Positions 29,435-38,567 of a stretch of 64,000 nt of DNA are shown here, one piece after another. The first letter of the stretch is position 1; every line of letters begins with the position of its first letter. The stretch is from Nitzschia sp. DOCU1. Lineage: Eukaryota > Bacillariophyta > Bacillariophyceae > Bacillariales > Bacillariaceae. The stretch is taken from the NCBI GenBank assembly GCA_951394045.1, contig OX595992.1, forward strand, positions 1,860,001 through 1,924,000, read 5' to 3'. The notes under the pieces are model-generated. The model had not been told where the DNA came from and made no database searches. It saw nothing but the letters and a program-made list of their open reading frames with translations. Position numbers and translations under genes: made by a program.

Positions 29435-32400
29435 ATGCATAATCATAAGGACGAGTTATCCTATTACAAAGTCTCTGAAAGAGTAGGTGGGAAACGCAAA
29501 AATTGCGGATGTGACGAAGTTTTCGTTTTCCACGAGCAACGCGATGGGGCACGACATGCGCGCCCATCCGTCTATATACCGTCCGAGCCGGGCGAGGTCT
29601 TCGCCTCATTGGACCAATGCATTAATTACCGTATCGCGGCGGAATCGCACGCGATAACACGACTGTACAACCGGAGCTCACCAAAACGCCAGAAAACCGC
29701 GCCAGACGAAATTCCGTACTGTTTCGCGCAAATTAACACGCGCCTAGGCAAGGCCAAGGCGGCAGCGTTGACGACGCTACTAGACACCGGAGCATCACGA
29801 GGACTGATCTCCGAGAAACATGTCAAGAAACTACGTGTCAGGACGACACCATCGAGAACCACCTTCACGACAGCTGGAGGTGTCGTCGAGACACACCGCG
29901 AAGTAAAAATCCAGTTTAAACTTCCGGAATTTCATGCCAATAGGGTGATTGAATGGGTCTTCCAGGTGACATCCGACCTTGGCAACTACGACATGATCAT
30001 TGGCAGAGATCTTCTGCGAGAACTAGGTGTCAAGTTCGACTTCAAGACAAGGGAAGTCGAATGGGACTCAGCTGCTATAGCAATGAAGATATATGGCGAG
30101 ACGCCCGACGAAGACGCCTGGCAGGCCGACGCAGATGGTGGTGCCAAGTCTATTAAACAAATCTTAGACGCTAAATATGCCCCAGCGGACATTCCGCAGA
30201 AAATCTCCGAGATGGACCATCTGTCGGAAGAAGATAAATCCGCCCTCAAGACGCTTCTTCAGAAACATGAGACGCTCTTTGACGGCACGCTCGGCACTTG
30301 GAAAGGCGAGCCCTATGATATCGAGCTAAAGCCTAATGTCACGCCATATCATGCGAGGCCATATCCAGTGCCGAAGGCATATGAACAGACGCTACGCGAC
30401 GAGGTCGATCGCCTCTGCGCAGTCGGCGTACTAAAGAAAGTTAACCGCTCTGAATGGGCGGCACCGTCGTTCATCATACCAAAGAAGGACAAGACGGTAC
30501 GATTCATAAACGACTTTCGCGAGCTCAACAAGCGAATCAAGCGGAAGCCATTCCCGCTACCAAAGATACAAGAGCTACTGTTAAAACTAGAAGGTTTTCA
30601 GTACGCTACTAGTTTAGACCTAAACATGGGCTACTACCATGTGGAACTTAGTCCGAACGCAAAGAAACTTTGCACTCTCGTCTTCCCATGGGGAAAATAT
30701 GAGATGCAGCGACTACCTATGGGACTCAGCAATAGCCCCGATATCTTCCAGGAAAAGATGTCGTCGCTGTTCGCAGACCTAGAGTACATACGTACGTACA
30801 TAGACGATCTTCTAGTACTTACTAAGGGTAGTTACCTAGACCACCTAGAGAAACTCGACGTGGTACTACAACGTCTGAAAGACACGGGACTCAAGGTGAA
30901 CATCAAGAAGTCCTTCTTCGCGAAAGCGGAGCTCGAATACCTTGGCTACTGGATTACCCGCGACGGCATCCAACCAGTAGCAACCAAAGTGCAAGCAATC
31001 CAAGCCATGCTCGCACCGCGCAATAAAAAGGAACTACGCGCTTTCATCGGTATCGTGAATTATTATCGCGACATGTGGGTGCGCCGTTCGCACATCCTCG
31101 CCCCGCTCGCATCACTTACGTCGAAAACAGCTAAGTGGGAGTGGACCGGCGCGCACCAAGAGGCATTTGACACGATGAAGAAAATAATAAGTAAGGAGGT
31201 TCTCCTAACTTACCCGAACTTTCATCTACCGTTTGATATACATACTGACGCGAGCGACACGCAGCTTGGCGCGGTCATCTCGCAGAACGGTAAGCCTATC
31301 GCGTTCTATAGTCGCAAACTCAATCCCGCGCAGACACGGTATACTACTACCGAGCGGGAACTACTAGCTATTGTAGAGACACTCAAGGAGTTCCGTACGA
31401 TTCTCCTAGGTCAACAGATTCGCGTCTACACCGACCACAAGAATCTAACCTATAAAAACTTCAATACCGAACGCGTTATGCGCTGGCGACTCATCCTCGA
31501 AGAGTATGGTCCCGAACTCGTCTACGTTCGAGGTGAGACGAATGTAGTAGCGGACGCTCTTAGTCGACTTGGTAAGGACGAAAAGCCCTTTACCGAGGCC
31601 AATTTCGCAGAGTACTTTGGGGGCGACGAACTACCTGAAAGCGTCTTCCCCCTTACCTACAAGTACATTATGCGACATCAGCGAAAAGATACCGCGCTGC
31701 TCCAAAAGGCAGCGTTGGACAGTAGATATAGTGTAAAGGTTTTTCGTGGGGGCGGTAAGAAACGTCCTCTAGTAGTTAGAGATGGTAAGATAGTTATTCC
31801 GCAGTCACTCCAACGCCGATGCGTTGAGTGGTACCACGAGACACTGTGTCATCCGGGCGAGACCCGAACAGAGCACACGATTCGGCAGCACTTCTACTGG
31901 AAAGGACTGCGAGCCGATGTCGTCGATATCTGCAAAAAATGCAGGTTGTGCCAATTAACAAAACGCAAGACCCTTAAGTACGGGCACCTACCAATTAAGG
32001 AACCCGAGAGCGAACCTTGGGAAATCCTATGTGTCGATCTCATAGGCCCCTACTCGATTAACCAGGGTAAACGAAATAAGGGTAAACAGAAACAACTCGA
32101 GCTTTGGTGCCTTACCATGATTGATCCGGCAACTGGCTGGTTTGAGATGGTTCGCGTACCCAATAAAGAGGCTTTTAGTATCGCCGAATTAGCCGAAAAG
32201 ACGTGGTTCACGAGATACCCGTGGCCGCAACAGGTTATTTATGACCGCGGTACGGAGTTCATGGGCGAATTCCGGCGAATGGTCAAGGAAGACTACGGCG
32301 TGCTTGCGCGCCCAATCACTGCGAGGAATCCGCAGGCGAACGCAATACTCGAACGAGTACACCAAACTATCGGGAACATGATTCGTACGTTTGAACTGCA

Positions 32401-32806
32401 GCACTCAGACGATACAGTCGGACTCGATGGAATCCTGGCAGCCGTGATGTTCGCCGTTCGCGCGACATACCACACTACGCTACAGGCTACGCCGATGCAA
32501 CTAGTATTCGGTAGAGATGCTATTCTCAACACCCGCTTCGAAGCTAATTGGAAGCTCATCCGTGAGCGCAAGATGCAACGCATTGCGAAGAACAATGCGG
32601 CAGAAAACAAAACGCGATTGCCGTATGAGTATCGCGCAGGCCAACAGATCATGATCAAGCAGGACCAACAACGTAAGTTCGGTGCTAACCCCTACGATGG
32701 TCCGTATCCAATCGTCGCCGTGAATGACAACGGTACAGTACGTATCCAGAAGGGTGCCGTTACTCAGACTTGGAACATTCGTAACATACATCCGTATCAT
32801 AGTTAA
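29435..32806 (+). CDS. G2 pol: protease, reverse transcriptase, RNase H, integrase
   Basis: 1123 residues, intact. The protease has TLLDTGASRGLIS. RT has FINDFRELNKR, SLDLNMGYYHV, PMGLSNSPDIFQ and the active site YIDDLLVL. RNase H has HTDASDTQLGAV, YTDHKNLTY and VVADALSRL. Integrase has the HHCC finger (HPGETRTEHTIRQHF ... CKKCRLC), CVDLIGPY, YDRGTEF and NPQANAILERVH for the DDE triad. The order PR-RT-RH-IN identifies Ty3/gypsy. No C-terminal chromodomain is obvious. The first ATG is real, so either readthrough or reinitiation after gag could make it. Confidence 0.95.
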   Translation: MHNHKDELSYYKVSERVGGKRKNCGCDEVFVFHEQRDGARHARPSVYIPSEPGEVFASLDQCINYRIAAESHAITRLYNRSSPKRQKTAPDEIPYCFAQINTRLGKAKAAALTTLLDTGASRGLISEKHVKKLRVRTTPSRTTFTTAGGVVETHREVKIQFKLPEFHANRVIEWVFQVTSDLGNYDMIIGRDLLRELGVKFDFKTREVEWDSAAIAMKIYGETPDEDAWQADADGGAKSIKQILDAKYAPADIPQKISEMDHLSEEDKSALKTLLQKHETLFDGTLGTWKGEPYDIELKPNVTPYHARPYPVPKAYEQTLRDEVDRLCAVGVLKKVNRSEWAAPSFIIPKKDKTVRFINDFRELNKRIKRKPFPLPKIQELLLKLEGFQYATSLDLNMGYYHVELSPNAKKLCTLVFPWGKYEMQRLPMGLSNSPDIFQEKMSSLFADLEYIRTYIDDLLVLTKGSYLDHLEKLDVVLQRLKDTGLKVNIKKSFFAKAELEYLGYWITRDGIQPVATKVQAIQAMLAPRNKKELRAFIGIVNYYRDMWVRRSHILAPLASLTSKTAKWEWTGAHQEAFDTMKKIISKEVLLTYPNFHLPFDIHTDASDTQLGAVISQNGKPIAFYSRKLNPAQTRYTTTERELLAIVETLKEFRTILLGQQIRVYTDHKNLTYKNFNTERVMRWRLILEEYGPELVYVRGETNVVADALSRLGKDEKPFTEANFAEYFGGDELPESVFPLTYKYIMRHQRKDTALLQKAALDSRYSVKVFRGGGKKRPLVVRDGKIVIPQSLQRRCVEWYHETLCHPGETRTEHTIRQHFYWKGLRADVVDICKKCRLCQLTKRKTLKYGHLPIKEPESEPWEILCVDLIGPYSINQGKRNKGKQKQLELWCLTMIDPATGWFEMVRVPNKEAFSIAELAEKTWFTRYPWPQQVIYDRGTEFMGEFRRMVKEDYGVLARPITARNPQANAILERVHQTIGNMIRTFELQHSDDTVGLDGILAAVMFAVRATYHTTLQATPMQLVFGRDAILNTRFEANWKLIRERKMQRIAKNNAAENKTRLPYEYRAGQQIMIKQDQQRKFGANPYDGPYPIVAVNDNGTVRIQKGAVTQTWNIRNIHPYHS

Positions 32807-32833
32807 GTCCTGTCCCTCCGTCATGGGGGCGGG

Positions 32834-33366
32834 TGCAGTACACTGCTTTGCACGTCGACTCCTTCGAATGATTGTAGTCCAAAATTATTAGTCTACTTAG
32901 TCATGTGCGACATCATGTGTGATGACGTAGCATGACGAAAGCGTTGCGCGCGGACGCGGACGCTAGGCCGGTCTCGGACATCCTCGGACAGGCCCATAAC
33001 CTATTGACGTCACCGACGACGTGACGTTGCACGACACAGGCATCGCGCATGACTCCTGCTGGTCGAATGCCGATGAGATCCTAGTGTCAATGCCACCTAA
33101 GATCTGGCACCTCGATGACATTGCGGTGACTATACTTTATTCCAGAGTAGCTGACGACGTCCAAAGAACCCTAGTACAACGTCGTAGCTAATCTACTACA
33201 AGATGCATCAACCTCCTGTTCGGATTGTTGTCGATGCATGTCAAAGGTCTCGACTCTACTAGAACTACGAGAGCCTACGAGACAACTTGCATGAGAAATA
33301 CATCTAGTTTTTAACTTAGCCATAATTTTTTCACAACTATTTCGATCCTACAAACGACGTAGTGCA
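32834..33366 (+). repeat. G2 3' LTR
   Basis: Identical by eye to the 5' LTR. Its end lies 275 bp from the SMC4 start codon and it carries the same three TGACGT sites, so it may influence SMC4 transcription. Confidence 0.93.
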
Positions 33367-33370
33367 CTTG

Positions 33371-33422
33371 ACATCCTCGTACGTCAGTCCAGAGGTGAGT
33401 CAGAGACACGTGGAGCATCACA
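33371..33422 (-). repeat. G1 5' LTR, outer fragment
   Basis: Continues the LTR interrupted at 27636 and ends GGAGCATCACA. The following 219 bp (33423-33641) are the remaining original promoter side of SMC4, with no feature recognised. Confidence 0.85.
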
Positions 33423-33641
33423 CAGGTATGTCTACTAATGTATCCATGTAACAACAAAACTTAGACATGTACATACTGTTCACCGTTTAAATTCAAAAGC
33501 GCAACGTATCAATACGCGCCATCCGAACATTCTCGTGCAGTCTACAGCAACCTTGGTACTGAACGAACGAACGATCCGATCATTACAGACAGTAGGTTTT
33601 GCAGTGATAAAATATTCGAATCGAACCAAATCAAGATCACA

Positions 33642-36600
33642 ATGACGACTGAAAACATGTCAGAAACATCCTCTGAACCACTTCCGTGTCCCATTGAGAA
33701 CGAAACTCCCCCCACCATGATGCTCGAGGACCCTCCGGGCTGCGAGCCCCCCGCTCGGTTGCTGATAACAAAAATGGTAAGCATTGCAGGCAGCGCCCTG
33801 ACTTTCTTTCGTTTTGCCTCGGCCAGACTTAGCCTCACCCGCACTTGTTTGCTCGCAGGTTCTGGAAAATTTCAAGTCATATGCTGGGACCAAGGAGATT
33901 GGACCCTTTCACAAGTGCTTCTCGGCCGTAGTTGGACCCAACGGTTCTGGCAAATCCAATGTAATCGATGCCATGCTTTTTGTCTTTGGCAAGCGCGCGA
34001 AGAAACTCCGTCTCAACAAGGTCTCGGAACTCATTCACAAGAGCGACGCTGTCAAAGACGACCCGCCGCAGTATGCACGCGTATCGGTGCATTTCCAAGA
34101 AATCGTGGATACTGGGGATGGCGATCAGGACTATATCGTCGTGCCTGGGACCGAAACCGTTGTGACGCGAGTGGCAAAGAAGGACAACTCTTCCACCTAC
34201 AAGCTCGATGGGAAAAACTCGAGCTTCAAGGAGATTGCTGCCTACTTGAACTCCAAGGGGATCGATCTGGACAACAACCGATTCCTCATCCTACAAGGCG
34301 AGGTAGAGATGATCTCCATGATGCCACCCAAGGGCAAGACAGAAAACGACGAAGGACTCCTTGAGTACTTGGAGGACATCATTGGTTCGTCAAAATTCGT
34401 CGAGGCGACAAACCAGGCAGCAGCAAAGGTTGAAGCTCTCACGGAAGTCAGGCAGGAGAAACTCAACAGAGTCAAGGCTGTTGAGAAAGAAAAGGACAAT
34501 CTTGAGGGCGCTAAGCAGGAGGCCGAAGCTCTTCTGGCGAAGGAAAGAGAAATCCGTCGTAAGCAAAACATTCTTTTCCACATTCATGCTATGAAAGTGG
34601 AAAAGGAGTACCAGAAACTTGCAGAGAGTAAGGAAGAAGTTTCTCTCAAATTGGCCTCCGAGCGCGAGGCGATTGTGGATGCAAGTCGGCGGATTCAAGA
34701 GATTGAATCTGGGCTTTCTGACCAGCGAAAAGAATATGAAACCACCTTCAACGAGTTGAAAAGAACAAAGGAAGAGTTTGCGGCCTTCGAACGAAAAGAC
34801 ATCAAACTCCGAGAAGAAATCAAGCACGAACGTGCTCAGAAGAAGAAACTCATGGACAAAATCAAATCCGAAGCCAAGAAAGAAGCCACTGCAGCCGCAA
34901 AGCGTGAAGCTGCTTTGGAGCAAATTCCTCAACTTGAGAGGGAAATTGAAGAAATTCTGGAACGAAAGGTTGAAGAAGATGCGAAGCTTGAAGCAATCGA
35001 AGAGGAAACCAAGGGGGTAACTCAGGAGGTTCGTCGCAAGCTTGAGGCGAAGACCGAGGAACTCGCACCTGTGAAGCAGGAACGAGCCGTTCTACAAGCT
35101 GCTCTTGAAACTGTTGAAACAGAATTGAAGATTTTGGAGGATTCTACTCGACGCGCTAACGAGCGCCTCGTCTCCGCGGAACAAGAGCTAGCCACGATTG
35201 ACTCTACAAAATCAACCAAAAGCAAGCAGCTCTCTGAGAAAGAAAATGAGTTGAACTCTACAAAGGAAAACATTTCCCAGTTGGAAAAGGAAGATTCGGA
35301 GCTTGGTTCTGGAGAAGAAGCGCTTGAGAAACGTCACAACGAATTGGTGGTGAGTAGACCTTCTTGTTGAAGTCCCCAAAGTCAGATTTGTTTCCCTTCT
35401 AACGACTGCATAGAATCAAATCGAAGATGCTAGGTCTGTGGTGCGCTCAGGAACAGGGAATTCAAGGTCCAAAGCTGTCCAAGGAATACTGAATGCTGCC
35501 AAAAATGGTGGCGAGCTCAGCAAAGTTGGCGTGCTGGGTCGTCTTGGGGATCTCGCCACCATTCCCGAAAAGTACGACGTCGCTGTTTCCACGTCCTGTG
35601 GTGGGATGCTGGACAATATCGTGGTCCAGACCACAGCAGGTGCCCAACGGTGCTTAGAGTTCCTACGAAAGTACAATCTTGGGCGAGCCAGCTTCATCCC
35701 GCTGGACAAGCAGAAAAAGGGCGCCCACGATCGTCCGGTCGAAACACCCGAAAATGCCCCTAGGCTGTTTGATCTGATCGTACCGTCGAACTTCGCTGTT
35801 GTGCCGGCTCTCTTTCTAGCAGTTGGAAATACTTTGGTTGCCCCCGACATGGACACTGCGACTCGGTGGGCGTACGACTTTAGCAAACGTTGGCGTGTAG
35901 TAACTCTCAATGGTAATTTGATTGAAACGACAGGAACAATGTCTGGTGGTGGCAAGACCGCTAGAAGCGGGGGTATGTGGCTTGCGGTAAGTTTGAATTT
36001 CTGGAATTCTTGTATCTTTCTGGTCAACCTCGGCATGAAGTCTCACTTTTTGTCAGAATGCTCGTTCGAAGCCTATGAAAGCCATAGATGAAGATGACTC
36101 CGAGGCGCACCTTGAACGCCTTGAAAAGGAAGTGCAGAAAGTCAACGGGCTCTTGCAAGAATGCCGCAAACGACGATTGGATATCAAAACTGAGATTCGG
36201 GCATTGGTCAAGGCAGCCAAGTTACTCGAAGTCATGATGCCCAAGCTGCAGATGGAAATTGAAGGTTGCGATACGACGCGCGAGGAATTGACAAAGTTGA
36301 TTCCACTTCTTCGGGCACAGTGTCAAATTTCAGCAGAAGAAGAAACGAAGCGCAACGCACTGGGAGAAAAGGTTCGGCGATGCCAGGCTGACATGGACTC
36401 GTGTGTCACACTTGCAAACAGGTTGGAGGCCGAGCTCTCAAAACTCCAACAGGAAATTCTAGATGCCGGCGGTCCGCGGTTGAAAAGGCAGAGAGATGTT
36501 TGCGAGAAGACTCTGTCTGATTTGAACAAAACGGAAGGCCTGCTGAACGCCTCGAAGGTCGAAGTTTCCACAGCAGAAAAGGCGCAATCCAAATCGAAGG

Positions 36601-37920
36601 TGGCGGTAGTTGATTTGGAGAAAAAACTCGCTGCCTGTGATGAAGCCTTGGAGAAGAAGGAAAGCGAATTCAAGTTGTTGGAGTCCGGAGCCCTTGAAGT
36701 CATGACGGCGTATGAGCAAGTCAAGGCCCTAGAGGCCGAGAAGCGTGCTTGTCTCGAGTGTGCATCCAAAGAAGCGGATGGTTTGAAAAAGTTGCAAACT
36801 GAAGTTCGTTGTAGGGAGATTGATCTTCTCGGGCAATTTGATGCATTGGAGAAGCAAATTGCTGAGAACAGGAAGAAAATGCAACATTGGGAGAAAGAAA
36901 TCACCAGCTTACGGCAAGTGGATAGCGAAAGCGATGTTTGGGAGGAATATGACGCCCAAGACGATGCCGAACAGGATCGAATGGATACTGGTAACGACGA
37001 GGAAGACTTGAGCGGTGAGTCAGGTGTGGCGTCTCAGCCTATGTCGCATTCTGTGTTGGAAAGATACGACTGTGAAGAGATCAAACAAACAATTGCCACC
37101 CTGGAGGCAGAACGAAACGTGCTCGCAAAAAACGCCAATATGGGGGCCATAGCCGAGTACAAGAAAAAGGAGGCTGATTATCTCTCGAGGTACGTTGTTG
37201 TTGATGATGTTGTGGCCATTTTTGCCGTTTGATGTCTCACGCTTTCATTTTGCCTGCAGAGTCGCCGAGCTTGACGAGGTCACCGAGGAACGGAACGCGG
37301 CAAGAAAAGAGCATGAAGAACTTCGACGACAGCGTCTTGAGATGTTTATGGGGGGCTTCGGAACCATCACGTTGAAACTCAAGGAAATGTATCAGATGAT
37401 TACACTTGGAGGTGATGCAGAGTTGGAGCTTGTTGATTCCCTTGATCCATTTTCGGAGGGTATTGTCTTCTCAGTTCGGCCTCCAAAGAAGTCTTGGAAA
37501 AATATCAGCAACCTGTCTGGTGGAGAGAAGACTCTGTCTTCCCTGTCGTTGGTATTTGCACTTCATCATTACAAGCCTACCCCGCTTTACGTCATGGATG
37601 AAATCGACGCGGCTCTGGATTTCAAAAACGTTTCTATCGTCGCAAACTATATCAAAGAGCGAACAAAGAATGCGCAATTCATCATCATTTCGCTCCGAAA
37701 TAACATGTTCGAGCTAGCCGACAGGTTGGTCGGTATCTACAAAACGTCCAATTGCACCAAGAGCGTGACCATCAACCCTCGTGCGTTCGGCCTTCCTGGG
37801 CAGCAGAATGGTGCTTTCCTAGAAAGGACCAATGTAGATGAGCGCCATAATTGTGATGGTAAACGCTCCTCTTCGCATCAGCACGCCGAGTCGGCGATTG
37901 CAACAATTTCGGGGCACTAG
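33642..37920 (+). CDS. SMC4: Condensin subunit SMC4
   Basis: Five exons: 33642-33776, 33859-35349, 35414-35986, 36057-37189 and 37260-37920; introns are 82, 64, 70 and 70 nt, all GT-AG. The product is 1330 residues. With SMC2 it forms the ATPase core of condensin, which compacts chromosomes for mitosis. The N-terminal head has FKSYAG and the Walker A GPNGSGKSNVID. FLILQGEVEMISMM and EYLEDIIG are typical SMC4 motifs. Two long coiled coils flank a hinge (exon 3, about residues 555-730). The C-terminal head has the signature NLSGGEKTLSSLSLVFALHH and the Walker B VMDEIDAALD. The 44-residue tail after the ISLRNN block is Ser/His-rich. Splice sites keep the frame throughout. The 5' neighbour is the retrotransposon nest. 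Confidence 0.96.
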
Positions 37921-38567
37921 AACTGGAGGGACTCGTCAGAGCAGAATATTTGGGTGGCGTCGAGTGGTTGGGACGTACTTTGGAGATCTATCTACTCTAC
38001 CGACGCATAATCTCACATCTCTGGACTTTTAGTCGTTAGTAGGGGGCTTGTGCTTACTGTAGTTTGTCTCGACCAATGTGATTTTACGACTGTTGCCCAA
38101 TCTGACTGTTTCTCGATCGATACTACGATGAGGCGATGCTCTGAGATTGGAAGAGCCATAGTGCCGGTAGCTAATGGAGTTTCTATGCTACCAGTTACTT
38201 TAAGTAGCTGCCAAGACTGGAGAGTTAAATACGCTGACGTTGGCCTGTCGTGTTATCCCTTGGTTGCTGCCATATGTCTTTTATTACATAGGTGCGGTTT
38301 CCATAAATAAACTACGGTAGGTGCTCTGTAGCTGGCTTACCTGGTACCTGTATAACGCTGTGCTACGTACTCGTAATAGCCGCACCAACGGCGGAGAGAG
38401 GTGGATAGACGAGACGACTGATCTTTCGGCATGCCATTGAGAGCACTTTCGTTTCAGACCTCCATCACATCAAAGAATCGGGTGAGGTTACCCCCAAAAG
38501 TCCAGAACCTGGACAACGGCGATATAGGTGATGGCTTTCATGTACTCTTCGAATATCTTATTGTAAA
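37921..38567. promoter_or_regulatory. Intergenic, SMC4 to kinase
   Basis: No gene is recognised; an 86-codon ORF at 38050-38310 has no supporting feature. TTACCTGGTACCTGTATAAC at 38337-38356 resembles the TACC/GGTA palindromes found upstream of the ABHD13-like and glycosyltransferase genes. Confidence 0.4.

Larger units (their letters stand above)
27637..33366 (+). mobile_element. Very young Ty3/gypsy-type retrotransposon (element G2) inside the G1 5' LTR
   Basis: A 5.73 kb element. Two 533-bp LTRs (27637-28169 and 32834-33366) look identical base for base and have TGCA...TGCA ends. CTTG duplications lie at 27633-27636 and 33367-33370. A purine tract CATGGGGGCGGG directly precedes the 3' LTR. 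gag and pol are open except for one TGA between them. The element appears complete and possibly active. Confidence 0.95.
15484..33422 (-). mobile_element. Old Ty3/gypsy-type LTR retrotransposon (element G1), with two younger elements nested in its LTRs
   Basis: The element lies on the minus strand. Its LTRs (about 140 bp, TG...CA) are both split by later insertions. The 3' LTR is 15484-15516 plus 22725-22833, and the 5' LTR is 27549-27636 plus 33371-33422. Rejoined copies differ at about six positions plus a 2-nt indel, roughly 5% divergence. A purine tract (GGTTGGGGAGAG) lies just before the 3' LTR in element orientation. The internal region (22834-27548) carries gag and pol remains with premature TGA codons and frameshifts. 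Flanks read CAG/TGAAC on the left and CACA/CAGG on the right, so at most a 3-bp CAG duplication is visible and the target duplication is not clean. Confidence 0.9.
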
